Shown: positions 9,096 through 18,232, counted from the stretch's first letter. The stretch is DNA of 64,000 nucleotides from an uncultured Ectothiorhodospiraceae bacterium (GCA_947259415.1 CAMYMI010000009.1:1-64000); one strand, 5' to 3'. Program-made: numbers and translations. The notes: a model not told the origin generated them from the letters alone.

Positions 9096-10241
9096 ATGTT
9101 AATCAGTAAGATAACTGCATTTGGCGTCATGTTTGCAGGTCTGTTGAATGGCCCCGTCCTGGCGCAGCAGCCCCCGCAGGACGCGGCAATTCAGGAAACG
9201 GTAATTACCGTCCCCAGTATCCCGGTCGGTGGCAGTGTTTCGCTCGGCGGCACTGTCGTTCCCTACAAGGATGTGACCTTTTCAGCACAGATCCCCGGAC
9301 GTATCGAACATATCGCCGGAGAGGAAGGTGACAGTTTCGAGGCAGGCGCGGAGTTGGTCGCGATCAACGACGATGACCTGCTGGCGCAACGCCGGGCCGC
9401 CTGGGCAAATCTGGCCAATGCAGAAGCCTCATTGCGCAATGCCGGTGTGCAGTACTCACGTGAATGGATCTCGCCCTATGGCGGCGAACAGAATGACATG
9501 ATGGGCGGCATGGGCTCTATGATGCGCAAATTCAGCAACCCGATGCAGAATTTCATGGGAAGTGGTTCACCGGGATACGAGCGCCATGCCGATCTGTACT
9601 CGTACAGCACCCGTCTTGATCAGGCCAAGAGCCAGCTGGTCGCTGCGCGTTCACGCATTGAGGAAATCGACACCAAGCTGCGCGATGCCAAGTCGGTCGC
9701 GCCGTTTGCCGGGGTGATCACCAGGAAAATGGTTGAAGTCGGTGACCCGGTGCAGCCGGGTCAGCCGATGCTTGGATTCGCAGACACCTCAAAGTTGCAG
9801 ATCGAAGTGGAAGTGCCGGCGCGTCTGATGCCCGGCGTCAAGAAGGGGATGGTTGTCCCGGCCAGGCTGGATGTCGGAGATGTCGATATCCAGGCGCGCG
9901 TCGAGCAGATTTTTCCAATTGCGGACCCTGATCGTCACACGGTTAAAGTCAAGCTCGACCTGCCACCGGGTGTGCCCGGTGGACCCGGCATGTATGCAGA
10001 GGTGATGATCAACGACATCAATGCAAAGGTGCGCGACCTCCCGGTGGTGCCGACGAATGCCCTGGTATGGCGTGGCAGCTTGCCCGGCGTGTATGTACTC
10101 AACGAGTCAAACGAGCGCGAACTCAGGCTGGTCAGGACCGGTGACCCGGTCGGGGCTGACGGTATTGCAGTACTCTCCGGCCTGCGCGCAGGAGAGCGTA
10201 TTTATATTGGAGCGTCCGGTCCTTCAGGGGAGTGGCAATGA
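9096..10241 (+). CDS. RND efflux periplasmic adaptor (membrane fusion protein)
   Basis: The 381-residue protein has an N-terminal signal peptide (about 1-23, ending VLAQQ). A lipoyl half-motif follows (GRIEHIAGEEGDSFEAGAELVAINDDDL), then a helical hairpin with a Met/Gly-rich insertion (about 130-165), the second lipoyl half (APFAGVITRKMVEVGDPV) and a beta-barrel domain. This is the HlyD/AcrA-type adaptor that links an RND pump to an outer membrane channel. The Met-rich insertion (MMGGMGSMMRKF) is unusual and could contact metal or hydrophobic ligands. GAGG lies ahead of ATG 9096. The pump gene follows; no TolC-like gene is in the window. Confidence 0.9.
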   Translation: MLISKITAFGVMFAGLLNGPVLAQQPPQDAAIQETVITVPSIPVGGSVSLGGTVVPYKDVTFSAQIPGRIEHIAGEEGDSFEAGAELVAINDDDLLAQRRAAWANLANAEASLRNAGVQYSREWISPYGGEQNDMMGGMGSMMRKFSNPMQNFMGSGSPGYERHADLYSYSTRLDQAKSQLVAARSRIEEIDTKLRDAKSVAPFAGVITRKMVEVGDPVQPGQPMLGFADTSKLQIEVEVPARLMPGVKKGMVVPARLDVGDVDIQARVEQIFPIADPDRHTVKVKLDLPPGVPGGPGMYAEVMINDINAKVRDLPVVPTNALVWRGSLPGVYVLNESNERELRLVRTGDPVGADGIAVLSGLRAGERIYIGASGPSGEWQ

Positions 10242-10246
10242 TCGGT

Positions 10247-10260
10247 GGTGTCATGACACC
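10247..10260. promoter_or_regulatory. Perfect 14-bp palindrome between the adaptor and pump genes
   Basis: GGTGTCATGACACC is a perfect palindrome starting 6 bases after the adaptor stop codon. It could be a repressor operator or a small processing hairpin. The remaining gap to 10440 has no gene and no clear ribosome site for the pump. Confidence 0.4.
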
Positions 10261-10440
10261 GGCATCCCCGGATTCGAGGCAGGTTAACCAAAAAGACCAT
10301 CCGCTGCTGAACGAGCCGACAGGTGACGCCTGATTCTTTCCATGAGGAAAGAAGAGGGCATCACGTATAAATAAAGGTGTGTCACAGGCGCTGTGTTAGC
10401 CCTGAAAAAACCATAAAATAAATAGCATACAGCATAACGT

Positions 10441-13400
10441 ATGGCTGAGCAAAAAGAATTTATTACGCCCGTTAACTTCGACGCCCATTCACTGGGTATC
10501 GCTGGGCGCATTGCGCGTCTTTTTATTGCGTCTCCCGTTACGCCGATGCTGCTGATCGGATCGCTGCTCGTCGGCCTGCTCGGTCTGATGTTCACTCCCC
10601 GCCAGGAAGACCCGCAGATATCAGTCCCGATGATCGATATCTTCGTGCAGTACCCTGGCGCCTCTTCCCAACAGGTTGCCAGCCTGGTAACAGAACCGCT
10701 GGAACGGATCATGAGCGAGATCCCCGGCGTGCGCCACACCTATACGGCGACCGAGCGCGGCCGCGCAATTGTCACCGTGCGTTTCCTGGTCGGCGAGGAC
10801 ATGGGCCAGTCGATCGTCAAGGTGCATGACAAGCTCCAGTCCAATATCGACAAGATGCCCCCCGATGTACAGATGCCGCTGGTCAAGCCGGTGGGTATTG
10901 ATGATGTACCGGTGGTAACGCTAACCCTCTGGTCGGAGGACATCGATGACGGGGCCTTGCGTATGCTCGCGCTGGACCTGTTGCAGCGACTGGGCGAGGT
11001 CAAGGATGTCGGCAAGGGCTTCGTGGTGGGTGGACGCGAGGACCAGGTCAAGGTAGAGGTCATGCCCGAGCGCCTGTCCGGTTACCGTATCAGCATGCAG
11101 CAGGTGGCCAACACCATCCGTACCGCCAACGCCGAGCAGACCGCCGGTGATGTCGAGTCCGGTGGCCAGTCCTTCTCCGTGCGAACCGGCTCCTTTTTGA
11201 CCAGCGCCACCGAGATCGGCCGACTGGTTGTCGGTATCCGCAATAATGCACCGGTATATGTACGTGATGTCGCCCGGGTAGCGCATGAACCACAGGATCC
11301 TAAAGAGATGGTGGCGCATTTCACCGGTCCGGCACGAGACGAGAGTTGGCCGGAAGCGGATGGTGCGCCGGCTGTCACCGTGGCCATCGCCAAGAAGGAG
11401 GGCAGTAACGGGGTGAAGGTCTCCCAGCGTATCCTTGAAAAGCTCGAAGCCCTCAAAGGTGACCTGATACCGGCCAATGTCAACATCACGGTCACACGCG
11501 ACTACGGCAAGTCGGCCAATGACAAGGTAAATGAACTTTTGCGGGCCATGCTTGAGGCCGCGGTGATCGTGTCAATCCTGTGCCTGGTCGGTCTGGGGGC
11601 ACGTGCAGCCTTCGTGGTGATCACCGTGATCCCGATCGTGATCCTGCTGACGATCTGGTGGGCAATGATGGTCGATTACACCATCGACCGCGTCAGTCTG
11701 TTCGCGCTGATCTTCTCGATTGGTATCCTCGTGGATGACGCAACCGTGGTCGTTGAAAATATCTTCAGGCACTGGCTGGAGAAGGGCAAGACCAGTATCG
11801 CCACGGCCATCGACGCAGTCCGCGAGGTCGGGAACCCGACCATCCTGGCGACCTTCACGATTATCGCCGCACTGTTGCCGATGGGCTGGGTCAGCGGCCT
11901 GATGGGGCCATACATGCGCCCGATCCCGGTACTCGGCGCCTCGGCCATGTTCTTCTCCCTGATCGCCGCCTTCGTCTTCACGCCCTGGTTCGCCGTCAAG
12001 GTGGCGCCCAAGCTGGGTGCCCTTAAGAAGGCGGAGGCAAGGGAGAAGAAGACACATGAGTTGATCGGCAAGATATACCGCCCAATCATCATGCCGCTGA
12101 TCAACAACCGCAAACTGGGTCTGCTGTTCCTGTTCGGCATCATCGGCGTGACCGCCGGGCTGTGTGTGCTGTTCTATATACAGACCGTCACGGTCAAGAT
12201 GCTGCCGTTTGACAACAAGCCCGAGTTCTCGGTCATCGTCAACATGCCGGAAGGCACCGCGATGCCGGACACGGCCAATGTCACCTGGCAGCTGGCGGAA
12301 GAAGTGCGCAAGATTCCCGAGGTCACGGCCGTTCAGGCCTATTCAGGAACCGCGCAGCCGTTCAATTTCAATGGCATGGTGCGCCACTACTACCTGCGCA
12401 ACAACCCGTGGGAAGGCGACCTGCTGGTTATGCTGAAGGACAAAAACGAGCGTGAACGCGGCAGTCATGAAATCGCCGTGGATGCCCGCCAACGCCTGAA
12501 ACCGGTTGCAGACCGGCTGGGCGCAAGAATCGCGATTGTGGAGATGCCACCGGGGCCGCCGGTCCTGCAGACCGTGGTAACTGAAATCCACGGCCCGGAT
12601 GCCGAGACCCGACGCCAGGTGGCCGCCGATGTCACCGCCATGTTCGAACAGGTTGAGAACGTGGTTGACGTGGACAACTACATGAAGGAGCCGCATGAAT
12701 TCTGGCGGTTCGAGGTCGATACCGAGAAGGCCGTGCGACGCGGTATTTCGGTCGACACCATCAATGGCAGTCTGGCCATGGCCATGGGTGGCCATCGCCT
12801 GGGTGACATCAAGCGCGGTACGGTACTGGAGCCGACATTTATCGTTATGCAGGTCCCGCTGTCGGTGCGCTCCCAGATCACCCGAATGGGCGATCTGCCG
12901 ATCCCCACAGCTACGGGTGAAACCATTCCGCTTTCTGAACTGGGTCAGTTCAGGAAAGAGAAGGAGGAGGACATCATTTTCACCAAGGACCTGCGCGGTG
13001 TCGAGTACGTGGTGGGCGAGATGGAAGGGCGACTGGGTGCGCCGATTTATGGCATGTTCGGGGTCGAAGACCTGATCAAGGAATACACCACTCCGGACGG
13101 CGCGCAGATGGAGACCATGCCGTGGACACTGCTCGGCCCACCCGATGATGACAACAAGTCCGGTTTTGAGTGGACCGGTGAGTGGACCGTGACCTACGAG
13201 ACCTTCCGTGATATGGGACTGGCCTTCATGGCCGCGCTGGTATTGATCTACGGCCTGATCGTCTGGGAGTTCAGGAATTTCGCCCTGGCCGGTCTCATTA
13301 TGTCACCGATCCCGGTGACCTTGATGGGGATCATCCCGGGCCACTGGATATTCGGTGCCGAGTTCACGGCGACGTCCATGATCGGGATGATTGCACTGGG

Positions 13401-14460
13401 CGGCATCATCGTGCGCCAGTCCATTCTTATCGTGGAGTTCGTCAAGCTCGAGGTGGCCAAGGGTCTCGAGGTCAGGGAGGCGGCCGTTAGAGGCGCCGAG
13501 CTCCGCATGCGGCCGATCTTTATCACCTCGCTGACCCTGATGGCCGGTGCATTTGCCATCCTCCAAGACCCGATCTTCAATGGCATGGCGATCAGCCTGC
13601 TGTTTGGGGCCGGTGTTGCCACGGTCATGGCCCTGCTGATCATCCCGCTCGGCTGTATCAGTGCCCGCAAGCAGTTCTATGTGGAAACGGCCGATGACGG
13701 CACAGTATCCGTGAGTCCGATGTTTGAACGTATTGAAAAGCCGGCACTGGAAAAGCACACCGCGGTGGCGGGCACACCGTTGTGGATGCGCCTTTATGGC
13801 GGCATCATTTCGGTATTCACCTGGCTGTTCTACATCGTGCGCGCGGTGTTCACCATGATCGCCATGGGCTTCAAGGGGATCCTGGGCAAATTCGGTCGCA
13901 GGGGCGGGACACCGCCGCCGCCACGTCAGCCTTCACCGGGCGGTGCACCACCACCGCCATCGGGTGGTGGGACACCCCCACCCCCGCGTGAACCCCCGCC
14001 AACGCCACCAAAACCGGTTGCGGGTAGCGGTACCCTGGAGCCGGCCGTCAGCAGCGCACCGGAGGCGGATGTCGGTAGTGTTCCCGAGCCGGCCGTCAGC
14101 AGCGCACCGAAGGCGGATGTCGGCAGTGTTCCCGAGCCGGCCGTCAGCAGCGCACCGAAGGCGGATGTCGGCAGTGCCCCCGAGCCGGCCGTCAGCAGCG
14201 CACCGAAGGCGGATGTCGGCAGTGCCCCCGAGCCGGCCGTCAGCAGCGCACCGGAGGCGGATATCGGCAGTGTTCCCGAGCCGGCCGTCAGTAGCGCACC
14301 GGTACAGGCAGTAACAACCGCGGACGACGCTGACGACTCGGGTGAAATACCCGAAACGGAGATCGTGACTGAAGCCCCGGAGGCGCTCGATGCCACTGAT
14401 ATGGATGAGGGGATTGCCAGGAAACGCCGCGGTATTCGTCTCAAACAGGATTTAAGCTAG
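10441..14460 (+). CDS. RND efflux transporter with extended Pro/Ala-rich C-terminal tail
   Basis: The 1339-residue protein has the AcrB/HAE1 layout: TM1 near 33-53, a porter domain, a TM2-6 block, a second porter half and a TM8-12 block ending near 1090. The proton relay pair D432/D433 is in GILVDDATVVVEN of TM4. The family exports small hydrophobic molecules or lipids from the membrane or periplasm by proton exchange. It has an extra TM-like stretch near 1117-1140. Then comes a cytoplasmic-side tail of about 190 residues: a Pro/Gly run (from about 1151), five 16-residue repeats plus a partial sixth (about 1200-1287) and an acidic/basic end. Ordinary RND pumps end near 1030-1070. No strong Shine-Dalgarno precedes ATG 10441. 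Confidence 0.9.
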   Translation: MAEQKEFITPVNFDAHSLGIAGRIARLFIASPVTPMLLIGSLLVGLLGLMFTPRQEDPQISVPMIDIFVQYPGASSQQVASLVTEPLERIMSEIPGVRHTYTATERGRAIVTVRFLVGEDMGQSIVKVHDKLQSNIDKMPPDVQMPLVKPVGIDDVPVVTLTLWSEDIDDGALRMLALDLLQRLGEVKDVGKGFVVGGREDQVKVEVMPERLSGYRISMQQVANTIRTANAEQTAGDVESGGQSFSVRTGSFLTSATEIGRLVVGIRNNAPVYVRDVARVAHEPQDPKEMVAHFTGPARDESWPEADGAPAVTVAIAKKEGSNGVKVSQRILEKLEALKGDLIPANVNITVTRDYGKSANDKVNELLRAMLEAAVIVSILCLVGLGARAAFVVITVIPIVILLTIWWAMMVDYTIDRVSLFALIFSIGILVDDATVVVENIFRHWLEKGKTSIATAIDAVREVGNPTILATFTIIAALLPMGWVSGLMGPYMRPIPVLGASAMFFSLIAAFVFTPWFAVKVAPKLGALKKAEAREKKTHELIGKIYRPIIMPLINNRKLGLLFLFGIIGVTAGLCVLFYIQTVTVKMLPFDNKPEFSVIVNMPEGTAMPDTANVTWQLAEEVRKIPEVTAVQAYSGTAQPFNFNGMVRHYYLRNNPWEGDLLVMLKDKNERERGSHEIAVDARQRLKPVADRLGARIAIVEMPPGPPVLQTVVTEIHGPDAETRRQVAADVTAMFEQVENVVDVDNYMKEPHEFWRFEVDTEKAVRRGISVDTINGSLAMAMGGHRLGDIKRGTVLEPTFIVMQVPLSVRSQITRMGDLPIPTATGETIPLSELGQFRKEKEEDIIFTKDLRGVEYVVGEMEGRLGAPIYGMFGVEDLIKEYTTPDGAQMETMPWTLLGPPDDDNKSGFEWTGEWTVTYETFRDMGLAFMAALVLIYGLIVWEFRNFALAGLIMSPIPVTLMGIIPGHWIFGAEFTATSMIGMIALGGIIVRQSILIVEFVKLEVAKGLEVREAAVRGAELRMRPIFITSLTLMAGAFAILQDPIFNGMAISLLFGAGVATVMALLIIPLGCISARKQFYVETADDGTVSVSPMFERIEKPALEKHTAVAGTPLWMRLYGGIISVFTWLFYIVRAVFTMIAMGFKGILGKFGRRGGTPPPPRQPSPGGAPPPPSGGGTPPPPREPPPTPPKPVAGSGTLEPAVSSAPEADVGSVPEPAVSSAPKADVGSVPEPAVSSAPKADVGSAPEPAVSSAPKADVGSAPEPAVSSAPEADIGSVPEPAVSSAPVQAVTTADDADDSGEIPETEIVTEAPEALDATDMDEGIARKRRGIRLKQDLS
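14038..14301 (+). repeat. 48-bp tandem repeat in the RND pump tail
   Basis: Five full copies (starts 14038, 14086, 14134, 14182, 14230) and a partial sixth (14278) encode a 16-residue unit EPAVSSAPKADVGSVP with small changes. Near identity at DNA level points to recent expansion or ongoing homogenisation. The reading frame is kept. Confidence 0.9.
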
Positions 14461-14523
14461 GCTTAATATGTCAGCTTGGTAAACAGGTACTGAATAGGTG
14501 AACACAACCTCAAGGGAATTTTG

Positions 14524-15417
14524 ATGAAGCCTCAGACTTTGAATGCAAATACATGCCTGCCACTTTTGCTGGTGCTGTCTGTCGGCAGTGTAGTCGCCGG
14601 TGAACAGGCCACGGACCAGCAACCGGTGCTGACGGATGCATCGGTCCCGGCCTCCACCTACAGTGATGACTGGGATCTGGTATCGGCCCCACCGCCCCTG
14701 GGCCCTTACGACGCGATCAATCTGGATCCGCGGGTCCCGGGGCAGAACCAGGTTGAGCCCATGCCGATCCCGGAGATCGGCAGCCCGGAGGTGTCGGTAT
14801 CCCGGGCAACGGCACCCACCCTGGAAGGGGGAGGACCCGGCAGTACAGCGGGATCGGCCGGCGGCACGTCTGCCACGGCCAGCATGCCCACGCAGTCATC
14901 GGTCCCGCCACAGACCCCCTATGATTACCAGCCACAACCGTACACCCGGGAACAGCCGGCACATGCACAGGATAGACGTGATCAACAAGCGATCCCGCCG
15001 GGGCAGCCCGGTCAGCAAATCGTGCAGCGGCCGGAGACCCGTGTCTATGGGCCGACAGACTTCATGAATGCCCCGTACCCGAGTGCCGGCATTCCCGCGA
15101 ACCGGCCACAGCCACCTGTCGCATCAGTGCAACAAAGAAGGCATGAACAGCGATCGCCATCGGGTTATTACCGGTCGCAAGATTACAGTCATCCGGCGAC
15201 ACGGCCGATGTATGGCTATCCATGGCCATCACGACGCCCCTCTTCAGGATATCCGGACGCCGGATATTCCCAATCACCCTGGCAAGCGGGAGGCCCGCGT
15301 GCTTCCGAGGAAGAGGTCCCGCCGCCATCAGTCTACAACAGGATGATGGCCGAGCCTCCACCCGCCAGATATGCGCCCCCGCCGGGCATGACACCCTACT
15401 ATGGCGGGGGAAGATAG
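14524..15417 (+). CDS. Secreted Pro/Tyr-rich low-complexity protein
   Basis: The 297-residue product starts with a signal peptide (about 1-24, hydrophobic LPLLLVLSVGSVVAG). The mature part is rich in Pro, Gln, Tyr, Ser and Arg with no recognisable fold; its end carries YGYPWP, SGYPDAGYSQSP and MTPYYGGGR-type stretches. ATG 14524 is preferred over TTG 14521, with AAGGGA just upstream. I do not recognise a family. The composition suggests a flexible coat or matrix protein in the periplasm or cell surface. It sits between the RND pump and a second low-complexity lipoprotein gene, probably in one transcript. Confidence 0.7.
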   Translation: MKPQTLNANTCLPLLLVLSVGSVVAGEQATDQQPVLTDASVPASTYSDDWDLVSAPPPLGPYDAINLDPRVPGQNQVEPMPIPEIGSPEVSVSRATAPTLEGGGPGSTAGSAGGTSATASMPTQSSVPPQTPYDYQPQPYTREQPAHAQDRRDQQAIPPGQPGQQIVQRPETRVYGPTDFMNAPYPSAGIPANRPQPPVASVQQRRHEQRSPSGYYRSQDYSHPATRPMYGYPWPSRRPSSGYPDAGYSQSPWQAGGPRASEEEVPPPSVYNRMMAEPPPARYAPPPGMTPYYGGGR

Positions 15418-15434
15418 TTGAGCCATACAGTCCT

Positions 15435-16052
15435 ATGCTCCGGGGTCGTCACTCAGGCAGATACACCTTGTTTGTATGGGCAACCATTATGTGTGTTGTG
15501 TTTATGCTAACCGCATGCGGTGATAATGAAACAATGGATAAATCGCCAGAAAAGACCGTCGCACCGAAGAAGCCTGAACCGGTTGTCAGAGAATGGTACC
15601 CGCGGCCCAAGCAGGCCCGGTCATTGCCTGATTATGTCCAGATGGCGCCCGCACTGGCGCCGCAGACAACACAGTCTCCCACTTACTACACGGTTCCTGC
15701 ACAACAACCCCCGCCGGTGCAGCCGGCTTATGATCAGTCTCAATGGGGGCAGCAGTACCAGCCTCCGGGCGTTGCGCCATGGGGTCAGGCAGGGCAGCCA
15801 CAAACAGCGGTTGCACCGCAGTCGCCAAATGTGCCTCAATATATCTATGTACCGCGCCCCTGGGGAGAATTCACACCGCCGCAGAAGAGCCAGCAACAGC
15901 CTGCAGCGCAACCACAGGCCGTACCTTATGGTACCTGGCCGGACTACGGGACAGGCGCCGGCAGCTGGGGTACGCCTGGAATTGTCCCGGGGTGGGGTAC
16001 CGCTCCGTATGGCGGTTTGCCGACCCCGATGCTTCCGGGCGTTACCTGGTAG
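15435..16052 (+). CDS. Pro/Gln/Trp/Tyr-rich lipoprotein
   Basis: From ATG 15435 the product is 205 residues with a type II signal: a hydrophobic stretch ending in the lipobox LTAC (C28). The rest is low-complexity, rich in Pro, Gln, Tyr, Trp and Gly (for example QSQWGQQYQPPGVAPWGQ), ending GGLPTPMLPGVTW. A longer in-frame start at 15222 would bury the lipobox in the middle, so it is rejected. Lipidation predicts anchoring in the outer or inner membrane. No family is recognised. It begins 17 bases after the preceding secreted protein gene. Confidence 0.7.
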   Translation: MLRGRHSGRYTLFVWATIMCVVFMLTACGDNETMDKSPEKTVAPKKPEPVVREWYPRPKQARSLPDYVQMAPALAPQTTQSPTYYTVPAQQPPPVQPAYDQSQWGQQYQPPGVAPWGQAGQPQTAVAPQSPNVPQYIYVPRPWGEFTPPQKSQQQPAAQPQAVPYGTWPDYGTGAGSWGTPGIVPGWGTAPYGGLPTPMLPGVTW

Positions 16053-16112
16053 CAAAGATCTGCCGGGTTCGGCTGGGGTGACAGCCAGCCGCCCTGGTGA
16101 AAAGGTTTTTTC

Positions 16113-16136
16113 CCGGTCAGTCTTGTTACTGACTGG
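16113..16136. other. Hairpin between the lipoprotein and sulfur-globule-like genes
   Basis: CCGGTCAGT (16113-16121) and ACTGACTGG (16128-16136) form a 9-bp stem with one G-T pair and a 6-base loop, flanked by a T-run upstream and an A-run downstream. It may end transcription weakly or protect RNA. A 10-bp palindrome AAGTCGACTT lies at 16205-16214, about 32 bases before the next start codon. Confidence 0.4.
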
Positions 16137-16245
16137 TTAAAAAGGTCTAGTCATGATTGCTCCCTGCATGGCTAACCTCCAGTAACAAGGGAGTTTATGT
16201 TTGTAAGTCGACTTGCAAGCAACAATAACTACGAGAGGTAATAAC

Positions 16246-16585
16246 ATGAATAAGTTAGGTAAAACTTTGTGTGCCGCCGCGATTGCCGGCGCTATGGCAG
16301 CCCCGTTCTCAACCGCCCATGCATGGTGGGGTGGTGGTGGTCCCTGGGGTGGTGACAACTGGGGTTCCGACTGGGGTCCCTTCGACGGCGACGGCTGGGG
16401 CGACATGGACTTCAGCATGAGCGGCGGTGGTCGTGGCAGCGGTTATGGCCGCGGTTGGCGGTTGGGGTGGTCCCTACGGCGGCTACGGTGGCTACGGTGG
16501 CTATCCCGGCTATGGTTATGGTGCCCCCTACGGCGCACCGGTAGCTCCGGCTGCTCCTGCTGCACCCGCTGCCAGCGGCCAGTAA
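16246..16585 (+). CDS. Sulfur-globule-protein-like gene, reading frame broken
   Basis: The N-terminal frame gives MNKLGKTLCAAAIAGAMAA, a clear signal peptide to about residue 26 (AHA). A Trp/Gly/Asp-rich part follows (WWGGGGPWGGDNWG, then MDFSMSGGGRGSGYG). After about 16455 this frame turns into Arg/Leu/Cys-rich nonsense and would run to 16686. The +1 frame instead continues the family-like pattern GGWGGPYGGYGGYGGYPGYG and ends APAAPAASGQ with TAA at 16583-16585. A single extra C near 16459 would explain the break. Restored, the protein is about 112 residues and resembles Gly/Tyr/Pro-rich sulfur globule coat proteins (Sgp) of purple sulfur bacteria. A ribosome site GAGAGG is at 16232-16237 and a hairpin follows the restored stop, as expected for a real single gene. 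Confidence 0.7.
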
Positions 16586-16603
16586 GTAAAGCAGTAACAT
16601 CGT

Positions 16604-16640
16604 GCGAGCCGACACAGGGATGTGTTCCGGCTCGCCTTCA
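16604..16640 (+). terminator. Terminator-like hairpin after the sulfur-globule-like gene
   Basis: GCGAGCCG (16604-16611) pairs with CGGCTCGC (16628-16635), extended by ACACA/TGTGT with a small bulge, and is followed by CTTCATTT. It lies 18 bases after the restored TAA, which supports 16585 as the natural gene end. Confidence 0.65.
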
Positions 16641-16689
16641 TTTCAGGACCAGGCATTTTCCTGTCCACTACTCAGACAGAGTCTAGATA

Positions 16690-17454
16690 ATGCGATTCCA
16701 GCTGATTTTGTTCCTATCCGTTTTTTTATTTGCAAGTGCATACGCGCGAGCCGACGTGGAATTTTCCGCCGACGTGATCCAGAAAATCCCGCAACAGGAT
16801 GACATGCATGGCAAGATCTTTGTAGGCAAAGACCGGATGCGCACCGAATTCAAGGTTAACGACCAGAGCATGATCCAGATTGTCGACACAGGCAGCCAGA
16901 CTGCCTACATGCTCAACACCCAGAATCGCAGCTACATGCAGCGCAAGGCGGGACCCGATGACAAGCCGCCCGGCAACGGCACTATACAGGCCGATAATCC
17001 CTGCGCCGGTATGCCTGGCATCACCTGCAGGAAGCTGGGTACCGAAGAGGTGAACGGGCGGACCGCAGACAAATGGGAGTTCGAAAATACCACCCAGGCA
17101 CAATCCGGGAAGATGCTCTACTGGCTTGACCGGGAGCGACTCATCCCGTTACGGCAGATGATGCCGGATGGTACTATCATCGAAATGCGCCTTGTTGGTA
17201 ATGAAAAAATTAGTGGGCGTGATACCGAGAAATGGGAAATCAGCATGCAGCGGGTTGGCGGTCAGGGCAGGGTGTCTCACCAGTGGTTTGACCCCGAGCT
17301 CAATACAAACGTGCGCGAAGAACAGCCCGGTGGATATACACGTGAATTAACCAACATAATCGTTGGTGCGCAGCCTGACGAACTTTTTGCTGTGCCGGCG
17401 GGTTATGAGGAGATTGTCATTCCCCAGGATAACGACCCCGGGGAAGGCCGGTAA
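16690..17454 (+). CDS. Secreted DUF4412-like protein (LolA/LolB-like fold)
   Basis: The 254-residue product has a signal peptide (about 1-22, ARADVEF cleavage region). The mature domain matches the DUF4412 pattern: alternating beta strands with FSADVIQ, GKIFVGKDRMRTEF, IVDTGSQTAYMLN, and later KWEFE and KWEIS repeats and VPAGYEEI at the end. These domains resemble LolA-type periplasmic lipoprotein or lipid binders; the ligand is unknown. Two Cys (CAGMPGITC) may form a disulfide. It follows the terminator-like hairpin after the sulfur-globule-like gene, and ParA lies 109 bases on. Confidence 0.78.
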   Translation: MRFQLILFLSVFLFASAYARADVEFSADVIQKIPQQDDMHGKIFVGKDRMRTEFKVNDQSMIQIVDTGSQTAYMLNTQNRSYMQRKAGPDDKPPGNGTIQADNPCAGMPGITCRKLGTEEVNGRTADKWEFENTTQAQSGKMLYWLDRERLIPLRQMMPDGTIIEMRLVGNEKISGRDTEKWEISMQRVGGQGRVSHQWFDPELNTNVREEQPGGYTRELTNIIVGAQPDELFAVPAGYEEIVIPQDNDPGEGR

Positions 17455-17563
17455 CGTTGATTACTGCCGTCCAGCATGCCGGGCACAGCCAGATGCCTTT
17501 CTTTGCAGTCCCCCGTTAATTCAATTACGCTCAGCTTGTTGAGGGGGGAGATCGGGACAGCAT

Positions 17564-18223
17564 ATGATAACTGTCATCGCAAACCTGAAAGGCGGGTCCG
17601 GCAAGAGTACGGTTGCCTTCAATCTTGCCGTCTGGCTGGAGAAAAATGGAAGGTCGGTTGTAGGTTATGATCTTGATCCGCAATGCACCTTTAGTGATCT
17701 GGCCATGCTGCGCAAGGAGATGGGATACAAGCCGGATCTCGCTATTCATTCCGTCAGGGCTGTACTGAAGGAACAGTTGCTCTCCCATGCGGACCAGGAG
17801 GTCCTGGTTGACGTGGGCGCGGCGAACATGGCGGCGATGAAAGAGGCGCTGACAGCGGCAGACCGTATCGTGATACCGGTCCCGCCAAGCCAGGCTGACG
17901 TGTGGGCGACTCAGCGCTTTCTGCATATAATCGGTCCGGATCTCGATGCCATGAAGATTAATGGAAACCAGCAAACGCTGGCGTTTGTGAACCGTGCGGA
18001 TACCAACAAGTCTATCCGCGAGACGCATGAAACCGAGGCCGCCCTGCGCATGCTGAGCGGTATCGATATTGTCCTTCCGCACCGCCTGCGCCTCAGGACC
18101 GGATTCCGCAGGTCTCTGAGTGAGGGGCTTACTGTTTTTGAAATGTGGCCGCGCGGCAAGGCGGCACAGGAGTTCAGGACACTGGCGGGGGCTTTATATC
18201 CCGATGTGGTCGGGAGTTCATAG
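17564..18223 (+). CDS. ParA/MinD-type P-loop ATPase
   Basis: The 219-residue ATPase has the deviant Walker A KGGSGKST at residues 9-16, with the signature first Lys. It also has the A' box GYDLDPQCTFSD, a Walker B-like hydrophobic strand before DVGAANM, and the later PVPPSQADVWAT segment. It lacks an N-terminal HTH and is short, like orphan ParA or McdA proteins that position plasmids, carboxysomes or chemoreceptor arrays. No parB or centromere-like repeat is nearby. The next gene begins 9 bases downstream, so the two products probably work together. GGGGGGAG at 17540-17551 provides the ribosome site. Confidence 0.85.
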   Translation: MITVIANLKGGSGKSTVAFNLAVWLEKNGRSVVGYDLDPQCTFSDLAMLRKEMGYKPDLAIHSVRAVLKEQLLSHADQEVLVDVGAANMAAMKEALTAADRIVIPVPPSQADVWATQRFLHIIGPDLDAMKINGNQQTLAFVNRADTNKSIRETHETEAALRMLSGIDIVLPHRLRLRTGFRRSLSEGLTVFEMWPRGKAAQEFRTLAGALYPDVVGSS

Positions 18224-18232
18224 GGAGTGAGT

